Assembly (NCBI GenBank): GCA_040754075.1
Contig: JBFMDH010000026.1
Location: forward strand, 1 to 64,000
Length of the DNA stretch: 64,000 bases
DNA from: Acidobacteriota bacterium
Lineage (GTDB): Bacteria; Acidobacteriota; Blastocatellia; UBA7656
Reading direction: 5' to 3'
The notes under the pieces were generated by a model, which was given only the letters and a program-made list of their open reading frames with translations, did not search any database and had not been told where the DNA came from. Shown here in pieces: positions 9,300 to 17,251 of this stretch; position 1 is the first letter of the stretch; each line of letters opens with the position of its first letter. Both the position numbers and the translations under genes were made by a program.

Positions 9300-9361
9300 A
9301 ACTTCAAATTCACTTTATCAAATTCAAAATCAACAATCCGCAATCCGCAATTCGCAATTTG
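9181..9361. repeat. Complementary heptamer arrays flanking a prepilin start
   Basis: Arm one (9181-9245) holds nine units close to GATTGCG, one of them lengthened by two bases, and lies in the leader codons of the prepilin gene. Arm two (9334-9361) holds four units close to CAATCCG, the reverse complement, placed 1 nt after the secretin stop codon. In the minus-strand transcript the arms can pair and would enclose the prepilin ribosome binding site and start codon in the loop. Confidence 0.9.
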
Positions 9362-9362
9362 T

Positions 9363-11963
9363 TTAGCGTACTTCAACCTGGGTTGATTGGAACTTCAACG
9401 ATGCCACCTGTCCGCTGCCTGTGCGAATGAAGGTTTGCGCTTCATTCAACTGTAAGGGGGATTGTCCCTGTCCTTTGACATTAAAAATCAACAGCAACAG
9501 CATGCCGCGCGCCGGTACGCCTGCGGTTGCGCCCTGCCGACTCATCTGCACATTCAACACCCCGTTGTCAGCGGTGAATTGAATATCAGGTGTGCCGCTT
9601 CCCGAACGCAACAACCCGCCATCGCGGACGCTTTTTACTTCCAAAATATTGGGGTCGAAATTCAATGACAGATTCGCCGACGAAATTGTTGAATTGCCGC
9701 TCAGGTTGATTGCCACATAGAGGTCTTGCCCACGGGTGGCAAGGGTTCCCGCGCTTCGCACCGTAACCGTAATGGGACTCTGATCGCTTGAACCTGCCGC
9801 TTGTCCGGCTTGCGGCGTATCCGCATCGTCATCATCATCGTCGTCATCATTGAGATTGCCGCCTTTATCATTGGCTGGCGGTACTTTGTCGAGCGGTTTC
9901 GCCTGCACATTGGGTTTCAGCGCCGGCGGTTGATTAGGTGAAACATTATTCACCGGGCTAACCACGACGCCGGGTTGATTCAGGTTGCCTTGTTGCGATG
10001 CCGGAGTCGTATTGGTGATGGGCTGTGACGGTTGCATTTGCGGAGTTGTCGGACTGCCCGCAACCTGTGATTGTTGCGCGTCAATCATATCCGCCAGATC
10101 GATGATTTGTTGAATGGATAATTGCGCGCTCGGGTCTTGCGCGTAACCGGAATTGATTGCAAAGTGGTCGTCTTCTTTAATATCGGCGCGGCGCAACACG
10201 TGCGGGGTCACGGTAATGACCACATCGTTTTGCGAATTCTTGGTATCGGGCGTTGAGAAGAATCGTCCGAGTATCGGAATCAATCCGATAACCGGTATGC
10301 CTTTGACCGTCTTGCTCTCTTCGTTTTGACTGACCCCGGCAATCAACGTCGGTTGCCCGTCCTTCACCCGCGCAAAGGATGACAACTGGCGCTGGCTGAA
10401 AATTGGCGTCAACGTGCTGGTGCTGGAATCCACCGAAGACGATTCAATCTTCATCTGCATCTGCACTTCGTCCTCGAAGACCTGCGGCTTCATATCAATG
10501 TTGAGACCGACGTTCTCGTATTGAATTTGCGGGATGCCGACGCCGAAAGCATTGATGAAACTGCTGTCGAGATTGTTTACGTTGGTGCCGTTTCTTCCGG
10601 TATTGGGCTGAGTGTAAGACGGCAGCGAGGCGGTCTGAATCGGAATTCTTCGACCAATTTTGATGCTTTGTTGTTCGCCGTCGAGAATGTGAACCTGAGT
10701 TGACGCCAAGAGTTTCGCTTTACCGCGACTCTGGAAGAAACTGATTTGGCTGGGCGCAAGTCCTAACGCAAAACCGAGAACATTGCTGTTTAAGAGGATA
10801 TGGGTATTCGGTCTAAAAGGTGTATCGCCATTTTGTCCAAATCCGCCGAAGAAAGGAATCTGATTGCCGTTTTTATCTGCATTGCCAAATTGGTTACCAA
10901 ACGCCGTCAGGTCATTGCGCGAAACTTCGTAAATGCTCACATCAATCAACACTTCGGCTTTGGCTTTATCGAGCGAAGAAATCATGCGTTCGATCATTTC
11001 AAGGTTTGCCGGGGTATCGCGAACCACCAGAGCATTGAGTTGTTTGATCGGGGTTGCAGATTTGGTTTGCAGGGCGCTTGACAGGGCGTTTTTCACCTGA
11101 TCAACGTCTGCATATTTGATGTAAAACGTGCGCACCGCATAAGGCTCGTATTTCATTCTCGATTGCAAACCATCCATCGCAACCACGATGGTGCGGGTGT
11201 CCTGTTGCGAGTACATCAGATTGTTGGTCTTGAGAATCATTTCCAACGCTTTCGGATAAGTCACATTGCGAAGTTCAAGCGATTGGATGCGTTGATTGCG
11301 ATATTGCGCGGCAACCTGTTGATCGAAAATAACGTTCAGGTTCATCGACTGGGCGATTTGTTCGATGGTTGATAAAAGCCCGGCATCACGCAAAATCACA
11401 TTGGTCGGTTGAAATTTCCGGCTGCCGGTGGTTGGCACATTGACCGCTCTGGTGACCGTATTTTTGCCTGATGGTAAAACAACTTTCGAGGTATAGGATG
11501 CTTTGGTGTTGGGATTGTCATCATCCTGAGGTTTATATTGCGGTCCGGCTTTGTCATTTGTTGTTGGCAAATCGTTGGTCGGTAGCCCTTGCGCTTCAAG
11601 CATCCGGCGGGCTTTGATCAAAGCGAGTTCGTTGCCCGGGTCGTAGGCATAAGCCTGACGGTATGCCTGATAAGCCGCGTTAAAGTCCTTCTGGTCGGCA
11701 AGCTTATCGCCGCGTTCAACCAACTGAAACGCCGCATTCACCAGCGCCCGGCTGTAATAGGCGACGTATTCATAACTATCGGGTTTTTCAGAAGCGGCCA
11801 GAGCATACTCTTGAGCGGCTTTGTCCCATTGCCGCGCGGCTTCGGCTTTCTGTCCTTCTTTGAAATGTTTTTTGTGATCGGCAAACACCGCAAAGGGAAC
11901 GCCAAGCGTAAAGACGAGCAATAGAACCCAAGCTCTTTGCATTTTTATGGAGCGCGTAAGCAT
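9363..11963 (-). CDS. Secretin (GspD/PilQ type) with C-terminal cohesin-like domain
   Basis: An outer-membrane secretin of 866 residues forming the exit pore of a type II secretion or type IV pilus machine. In order: signal peptide (1-28), TPR-like repeats (about 30-125), an N0/STN-type domain (about 183-260), an N1 ring domain (about 270-335), the secretin domain (about 340-590, with VPVIG-like GIPVIGLIPILGRFF near 555-569), a Pro/Gln-rich linker with eight aspartates in a row (706-713) and a cohesin-like beta domain (about 730-866: SANLSLNFDPNILEV). The start at 11963 has TGAGGT upstream; codon 8 is a second ATG. The cohesin tail is unusual for a pore protein. Confidence 0.9.
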   Translation of the reverse strand: MLTRSIKMQRAWVLLLVFTLGVPFAVFADHKKHFKEGQKAEAARQWDKAAQEYALAASEKPDSYEYVAYYSRALVNAAFQLVERGDKLADQKDFNAAYQAYRQAYAYDPGNELALIKARRMLEAQGLPTNDLPTTNDKAGPQYKPQDDDNPNTKASYTSKVVLPSGKNTVTRAVNVPTTGSRKFQPTNVILRDAGLLSTIEQIAQSMNLNVIFDQQVAAQYRNQRIQSLELRNVTYPKALEMILKTNNLMYSQQDTRTIVVAMDGLQSRMKYEPYAVRTFYIKYADVDQVKNALSSALQTKSATPIKQLNALVVRDTPANLEMIERMISSLDKAKAEVLIDVSIYEVSRNDLTAFGNQFGNADKNGNQIPFFGGFGQNGDTPFRPNTHILLNSNVLGFALGLAPSQISFFQSRGKAKLLASTQVHILDGEQQSIKIGRRIPIQTASLPSYTQPNTGRNGTNVNNLDSSFINAFGVGIPQIQYENVGLNIDMKPQVFEDEVQMQMKIESSSVDSSTSTLTPIFSQRQLSSFARVKDGQPTLIAGVSQNEESKTVKGIPVIGLIPILGRFFSTPDTKNSQNDVVITVTPHVLRRADIKEDDHFAINSGYAQDPSAQLSIQQIIDLADMIDAQQSQVAGSPTTPQMQPSQPITNTTPASQQGNLNQPGVVVSPVNNVSPNQPPALKPNVQAKPLDKVPPANDKGGNLNDDDDDDDDADTPQAGQAAGSSDQSPITVTVRSAGTLATRGQDLYVAINLSGNSTISSANLSLNFDPNILEVKSVRDGGLLRSGSGTPDIQFTADNGVLNVQMSRQGATAGVPARGMLLLLIFNVKGQGQSPLQLNEAQTFIRTGSGQVASLKFQSTQVEVR

Positions 11964-12294
11964 CGTTAAACCTCAATGATTGATTTCGGGTCGCAACAGT
12001 TCACTTCTCGAATACCTTGTAAACGCCTTTGTGGGAGACGCCGTTTTCGATTAACAGCTTTCCGGTGCAACTTAAACAGGTCAGCTTTTCCCAATCAACC
12101 GACCGCCCTAAACAGGGTATAAGAGCATTCAAAATTTATTCGGGCAACCTAAACAGAAGATGCTTTATGTTATGCTATGTCCGTACATAAGACAATATAA
12201 AGATTGCTGTTTTGGCTCCGGGAACGGAAGCGATTCGTGACCTTCCGAAGGGTTTAAACCGCTGCCATTTCCTACAGTTTCAAAATATTTCGCT
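11964..12294. promoter_or_regulatory. Gap between ATPase and secretin genes with three direct repeats
   Basis: This 331-bp stretch has no supported gene. It contains three copies of YYTAAACAGR: CTTAAACAGG (12071-12080), CCTAAACAGG (12107-12116) and CCTAAACAGA (12148-12157), spaced 36 and 41 bp. They lie 110-190 bp upstream of the secretin start, where an activator or repressor could bind. The repeats may be chance. Confidence 0.4.
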
Positions 12295-13986
12295 TTATTC
12301 GACAAACGTTACCCGATTGATTTCGTGCAGCGTGGTATTTCCCGCAAAAACTTTCGCTAATGCCGATTCGCGTAGCGACGTTAGACCTTCGGCGCGGGCG
12401 GCGCGGCGCACTTCCGAACCCGGTCGGCGTTCGAGAATAATTTCACGAATATTGTCGGTTACATCGAGCAATTCGTGAATCGCGCTTCTGCCGCGATAGC
12501 CTGTAAAATTGCAGACTTCGCAACCCACCGATTGATAAAACGGTTCATTGCGATAGCGTTCGGGACTGAGTCCCGATTCTGAAAGTTCCTGATCCGCCGG
12601 TTTATATCGGCGTTTGCAATGCACGCACAGTAAACGCACCAACCGTTGCGCCAGCACGCAGTTCAAAGAGGAAACGAAGTTATAGGGTTCAACCCCCATA
12701 TTCAAAAATCGCCCGATGACGTCAATAACATTGTTGGCGTGAACCGTGGTGAAAACCAGGTGACCGGTGAGCGCCGATTGAATGGCGATTTGCGCCGTTT
12801 CATTATCGCGGATTTCACCGACCATGATTTTATCGGGGTCGTGACGCAGGATGGAACGCAAACCGCGCGCAAAGGTTAAGCCTTTCTTTTCATTGACGGG
12901 AATCTGCGTGATGCCCTGCAACTGATATTCGACAGGGTCTTCGATGGTGATGATTTTGTCTTCATCGTTTTTGATTTCATTCAAAGCGCCGTAAAGCGTC
13001 GTGGTTTTACCGGAACCCGTGGGACCGGTGACCAGCACCATGCCGTAAGGCTCGGCAATGAATTTGCGGAACTTGCGTAAATCATGCGGGTCAAAGCCGA
13101 CGACTTCGAGATTGAGTTCGCGAAACGATTCGTTGATTTGTTCTTTGTCGAGAATACGAATGACGCAGTTTTCGCCGTGAATTGCCGGCATAATCGAAAC
13201 ACGAAAATCGATTTTGCGACCGCGCACCAGAATTCTAAACCTGCCGTCTTGGGGCACGCGGCGTTCGGCAATGTCCAATTCGGACATAACCTTGATGCGT
13301 TGAATGATGGTTTGATGATGTTGAATGTCAATCGGGTCGGCAGCGCGATAGAGCGCGCCGTCAATACGATATTTGACGACCACATCATTATCGCGGGTTT
13401 CGATATGAATATCAGAGGCGCGGCGTTCGAGGGCGTTTAAGACGATGGTGTAAACCAGTTTGATAATCGGCGACATTTCATCTTCGCCGGTGAGTTTTTC
13501 AAGGTCTAAAACCTCTTCGCCCTGTTCGGTCTCTCTTAACAGCGTCATGCCATCGGCGCGAAACCCTGCGGTCGCGTCTTGCAAAATTCGCGCAGAAGTA
13601 TCGCCGCGTTTCAAGGCGTCTTCAATGGCGGTGAGGGTTGCAACCGAGGGTTTCAAACGAACCTTCAACTGCCCTTCGATTTCATCAATCACTTCAAAAT
13701 TCGTCGGGTCAGCCATGGCGACATAGAGCACATCGCCGTCGCGTTTAAACGGCACGAAACTATGGCGCACCATCAAATCAACCGGCAATTCGTGAATCAG
13801 GTGATAATTGATTTCTTCCGCGCCTTCGCCGCGCAAATCGACATATTTGAGACGGTAGCGTTTGGCTTTTTCCCGCGCCAGAATTTCTTCTTGCGACATT
13901 TCGCCGCGTCCATTGCCACTCGCTTGCGGTGGCATAACCGGAGCGGCTGTTTCATTGCCGCCTGCTTGTTCCATCGTTTCTGCCAT
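12295..13986 (-). CDS. Type IV pilus/type II secretion assembly ATPase (PilB/GspE)
   Basis: A 563-residue hexameric ATPase that drives pilin or pseudopilin assembly at the inner membrane. It has an N-terminal GspE-N domain (about 55-125), the Walker A GPTGSGKTT (321-329), an Asp box IIKLVYTIVLNAL region, Walker B around IMVGEIRD (387-394), the His box LTGHLVFTTVHAN, and a tetracysteine zinc motif (C454, C457, C489, C492) typical of assembly rather than retraction ATPases. It lies between the PilC/GspF gene and the secretin gene in one direction. A disordered Gln/Gly/Pro-rich N-terminus (1-30) is an add-on. Confidence 0.95.
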   Translation of the reverse strand: MAETMEQAGGNETAAPVMPPQASGNGRGEMSQEEILAREKAKRYRLKYVDLRGEGAEEINYHLIHELPVDLMVRHSFVPFKRDGDVLYVAMADPTNFEVIDEIEGQLKVRLKPSVATLTAIEDALKRGDTSARILQDATAGFRADGMTLLRETEQGEEVLDLEKLTGEDEMSPIIKLVYTIVLNALERRASDIHIETRDNDVVVKYRIDGALYRAADPIDIQHHQTIIQRIKVMSELDIAERRVPQDGRFRILVRGRKIDFRVSIMPAIHGENCVIRILDKEQINESFRELNLEVVGFDPHDLRKFRKFIAEPYGMVLVTGPTGSGKTTTLYGALNEIKNDEDKIITIEDPVEYQLQGITQIPVNEKKGLTFARGLRSILRHDPDKIMVGEIRDNETAQIAIQSALTGHLVFTTVHANNVIDVIGRFLNMGVEPYNFVSSLNCVLAQRLVRLLCVHCKRRYKPADQELSESGLSPERYRNEPFYQSVGCEVCNFTGYRGRSAIHELLDVTDNIREIILERRPGSEVRRAARAEGLTSLRESALAKVFAGNTTLHEINRVTFVE

Positions 13987-14130
13987 TAGTTACATCCTTA
14001 AAAAATTAAATCGTCAATTTAAAAATATCTCAGCATACTCTGAAAACTGTTGAAAGACGGTCTCTGACCGCAACGCAACAGCCTTTGAAATGATTGAGAG
14101 GTTCAATGCCAATGGGTAATTCACCTCTTT

Positions 14131-15360
14131 CTAATGTCCGCCGCCCGAACCCATGCTGCCAATCATGTAGAAAAGCGGCAAATACATCGCCAGCAATATG
14201 GTCATCACCAGGCTGCCCATCACCACGAGAATGACGGGTTCAATAAATGTGGTGATGGCGTTTAATCTGACATCAATTTCCGCATCATAAAAATTCGCCA
14301 CCTCATCAAGCATTTCACGTAGCGCCCCCGAACGTTCACCGACGCCAATCATGTCAATCGCGAGTTCCGATACCCAACCGGATTGTTCGAGACTATCGGT
14401 AAACGGTTTGCCTTCGCGTATGCCTGTGAGTACGCCTTGACTGGCTTTGTTGAGCGCCCGGTTGGTGATTGATTCACCGGCAATTTCTACGGATTCGGGC
14501 AGCGTGATACCGCCGGCAAGCAGGGTCGCGAGACTGCGGGTAAATTGCGCGATGGTAATCTGGCGAACCGTTTCACCGACAATCGGAGTTTTCAAAATCC
14601 ATTTATCAACCGTATATCTGCCACTGGGTGTGCGCCGCCAAATCAAAATGGCAATGATCGAAATGATAATCGTTGGCAACAGCCAGATCAGGTTGTCGCG
14701 AATGAATTGCGCCGTATCGACGACGGCAATGGTTAAAAAAGGCAGTTGATTACTGCCTTCGTACAACTTCATGAAATTCGGGATGACATAGGTTGCCAGA
14801 ATCATCACCAGAATAATGGAGGCGCTGATGAGCACCATCGGATACGAAAGCGATTTTTTGATTTTGCGGCGCGCGTCCTGCAAGGTCTGTTGATATTTGA
14901 CGTAACGCAGCAACACTTCATCAAGCGCGCCTGAGCGTTCACCGGCAAGAATCGAGGCGATGTAGATGCGCGGAAAAGCGTCGCCCTGTGCCGCGAAGGC
15001 TTGTGATAAAGCCTGCCCGGCGCGAACCTTTTCTTCGACATCTTCAAGCACCAGACGCAGGCGTTCGTTTTGCACACGTTTTCTGAGAATGCCGATGGCT
15101 TGCAAAATCGGAAGTCCGGCGCGCAAGAGGGCGGAAAGTTGTTGATTGAAGAGCAGAAAATCCGCGAGTTTGATTTTTTTCGCGCCGCTTTCAGAGCCGA
15201 ACGATAAATTGAAAGTTCTGCCTTTTGAAGAGGAGATAGCAAAGACGCGAAAGCCTTCACGTTCAAGTCTGAGGCGCAGGTCGCGCTCTGCGGTTGCTTC
15301 CATCGTGCGGGTGATCACTTCGCCCGTCGGTGTGCCTAAACGACAAATATATTCAGCCAT
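14131..15360 (-). CDS. Pilus/type II secretion inner-membrane platform protein (PilC/GspF)
   Basis: A 409-residue platform protein of the inner membrane that works with the PilB/GspE ATPase encoded downstream. Two T2SSF repeats are visible: LADFLLFNQQLSALLRAGLPILQAI (about 66-90) and the later FTRSLATLLAGGITLPESVEIA. Three membrane helices lie near 170-192, 215-238 and 375-400. It opens the minus-strand pilus/secretion operon. No PilT retraction ATPase or prepilin peptidase gene is present in the window, so the system cannot be assigned firmly to pilus or secretion duty. Confidence 0.92.
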   Translation of the reverse strand: MAEYICRLGTPTGEVITRTMEATAERDLRLRLEREGFRVFAISSSKGRTFNLSFGSESGAKKIKLADFLLFNQQLSALLRAGLPILQAIGILRKRVQNERLRLVLEDVEEKVRAGQALSQAFAAQGDAFPRIYIASILAGERSGALDEVLLRYVKYQQTLQDARRKIKKSLSYPMVLISASIILVMILATYVIPNFMKLYEGSNQLPFLTIAVVDTAQFIRDNLIWLLPTIIISIIAILIWRRTPSGRYTVDKWILKTPIVGETVRQITIAQFTRSLATLLAGGITLPESVEIAGESITNRALNKASQGVLTGIREGKPFTDSLEQSGWVSELAIDMIGVGERSGALREMLDEVANFYDAEIDVRLNAITTFIEPVILVVMGSLVMTILLAMYLPLFYMIGSMGSGGGH

Positions 15361-15611
15361 GTTTTGAACCTAACAAAATGAACCCAACTGAAAGACCTGC
15401 TCGGTTTTGGTCGTCAATCTGGGGGAAATATTTTGCGAAAAAAATGATACCACAACAATTGGAACGCAAACCACCGTGGTAAATTCAGGTTGGCGTTCGT
15501 TTTTATCCGGCGGGGGATTACACGCAAATCATTGCAGTTGGTTTCAAATACTCATCTCAAGAAGCAACTGTGAAGAAAGGGAAGGCGCGTTCATTAAACC
15601 ATAGCGGTTAA

Positions 15612-16499
15612 TCAAATGCCATACAAACCGCCTTTGTAGACGCTGCGCCAGACGCCTTTCACCTTTTTATAAATGGTGAAATCGGTGCTCTCGTAATAGC
15701 CGCTCTCAACAAATACTTCGCCGACACCATCGCCGTCAATATCCAACTGGTCAATGTAGCGGCGCGATTCCCGCATTTCTTCATCATTGTTTTGCGCAAA
15801 CCAACTCAAGCCGATTTTAAAATCGTTTGCTTGCGGCTCGACGATTAACAAGAGCGCGTGCGGCGCGTCCTTGTAACCATTCACTTGAAAGCTGCCGATG
15901 AGTTCCGCTTTGCCGTCGCCATCAAGGTCTGTGGCGGTGAGGTTATGAGTGGTGATGTTGGCTAAAAAACCGGCGGGGACTTTGTTCTGTTTGAATGCCT
16001 GCTTCGCAAGGTTCATCACCGCGGCGCGCTCTTCCGGGGTCGGGGCGCGCCGCGAACTCTGTTTCGCGCCAAGGGTTGATGAAGTGGTCGCCAAAGCGCG
16101 CACCTCGCCGCCGAGTTTCGCTGTGGTTTGCGCTTCTGCGCCTGCGGTCAAACAGATACATTCGGTGTAACGCTCTTTGACGGTGACGGAACCGTTTTCC
16201 GCGCCGCCGAAAAGCAGACGATACTTTTGCCCGACGCGCAGATATTTTGTCGTGAAGGCTTTGAGACTCGCTTCATCATCTTTCGCCATCGGATTGATGA
16301 ATCGCCCGCCGCTCAACATCACCACAGGGTCAATCGAGGTGTTGCCGCCTTCGTATTTATTCACCGCAAAAATCACGGTGTTTGCCGCAGGTTTTGCCGT
16401 CGTCGTTGGCTTTTTCTGCGTCTGACTCTGTGACGTTGAGAAAAGCGCCAGCGGAGTTGCCAGCGCCAAGGCGAGATAAACCACACGGCGAAAATTCAT
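15612..16499 (-). CDS. Secreted protein of unknown function with VCBS/EF-hand-like loops
   Basis: A 295-residue exported protein with a clear signal peptide (FRRVVYLALALATPLALF). Two calcium-loop motifs, DLDGDGKAEL and DIDGDGVGEV, resemble FG-GAP/VCBS or EF-hand loops and mark a C-terminal region around 195-280. The N-terminal half has a beta-rich stretch with two cysteines (ECICLTAG) and is not recognised. The frame is open to 16565, but ATG 16499 is chosen for its AAGGAG ribosome binding site and because the signal peptide begins there. It stands between the pilus operon and the toxin-antitoxin pair with no clear operon. Confidence 0.7.
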   Translation of the reverse strand: MNFRRVVYLALALATPLALFSTSQSQTQKKPTTTAKPAANTVIFAVNKYEGGNTSIDPVVMLSGGRFINPMAKDDEASLKAFTTKYLRVGQKYRLLFGGAENGSVTVKERYTECICLTAGAEAQTTAKLGGEVRALATTSSTLGAKQSSRRAPTPEERAAVMNLAKQAFKQNKVPAGFLANITTHNLTATDLDGDGKAELIGSFQVNGYKDAPHALLLIVEPQANDFKIGLSWFAQNNDEEMRESRRYIDQLDIDGDGVGEVFVESGYYESTDFTIYKKVKGVWRSVYKGGLYGI

Positions 16500-16628
16500 A
16501 GCGGTCTCCTTCGATTTGTTGAAAAGGATTTGTGTACAGCCCGAAATCGCCCGACGAAATTTCAACGCGGCGATTTTTCTTTGCTATAATCACACAGAAA
16601 TTTTCTTTAAGCAAAAGGACTGTAGGTT

Positions 16629-16856
16629 ATGCAACAAGTGACCATTGAGGAAGCGAAAACCCGCTTACCGGATTTAATCGAAGCGGCTTTAAATGGCGCA
16701 GAGGTCATCATCGAAAAAGATGAAAAGACGTTAATCAAACTGGTGCCGCTAACAAAGACTAAGCCGCGTCCGCAATTCGGCAGCGCCAAAGGGTTAATCA
16801 CAATGTCTGAGGATTTTGATGAACCATTGGAAGAGTTCAAAGAGTATATGGAATAA
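16629..16856 (+). CDS. Phd/YefM-type antitoxin
   Basis: A 75-residue antitoxin. MQQVTIEEAKTRLPDLIEAA is the usual Phd/YefM N-terminal DNA-binding fold, and the acidic C-terminus (SEDFDEPLEEFKEYME) is the toxin-wrapping tail. It precedes a PIN-domain toxin gene whose start overlaps this gene's stop (16853-16856). It would neutralise the toxin and autorepress the pair. An AAAAGGA ribosome binding site lies at 16612-16619. Confidence 0.85.
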   Translation: MQQVTIEEAKTRLPDLIEAALNGAEVIIEKDEKTLIKLVPLTKTKPRPQFGSAKGLITMSEDFDEPLEEFKEYME

Positions 16857-17239
16857 AACTATTACTTGATACGCACACCTTTATCTGGTTCATTATGGGA
16901 AGTTCTAATCTGAGTGCGGCGGCGCGGAGCTTGATTGAAGATTTGGCAAATGAAAAATTTATTAGTACGGCAAGTCTTTGGGAAATGGCGATCAAATGCA
17001 GCATCGGTAAACTGAATTTGAATACACCTTTCTCATGGTTAATTCCAAGCCAAATTACAAACAACGGCTTCGATTTTTGTCCGATAGAAATAGCGCATTT
17101 ACACACGGTTGCCACATTACCGTTTCATCACCGCGACCCGTTCGACAGAATGCTCATCGCACAAGCCATCGTTGAAAACCTGCCAATCATCAGCGCCGAT
17201 ATAACATTCGACGGCTATCCAATCAAACGGCTGTGGTGA
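16853..17239 (+). CDS. VapC-type PIN-domain toxin lacking a normal start codon
   Basis: A 128-residue PIN ribonuclease if read from position 16853. All four acidic residues are in place: D in LLLDTHTFIW, E in SLWEMAIK, D in DPFDRMLIAQA and D in IISADITF. No ATG, GTG or TTG exists in this frame between the in-frame stop at 16820-16822 and ATG 16895, and starting at 16895 would remove the first catalytic aspartate. The codon at the expected start is ATA (16853-16855), overlapping the antitoxin TAA. One G-to-A change at 16855 of an ATGA junction would give this state. Translation would need an ATA start or readthrough coupling, so the toxin may be silent. Confidence 0.75.
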   Translation: MKLLLDTHTFIWFIMGSSNLSAAARSLIEDLANEKFISTASLWEMAIKCSIGKLNLNTPFSWLIPSQITNNGFDFCPIEIAHLHTVATLPFHHRDPFDRMLIAQAIVENLPIISADITFDGYPIKRLW

Positions 17240-17251
17240 AATCGTTTTCGC

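Noticed and set aside
9181-9361. CRISPR-like or phase-variation array
   Set aside because: Units are 7 nt without unique spacers and no cas genes are present. Slippage could in principle switch the frame, but the prepilin frame is intact here.
9832-9855. Aspartate run in the secretin as a sequencing frameshift
   Set aside because: The frame continues without stops into a recognisable cohesin-like domain, so it is a real acidic linker.
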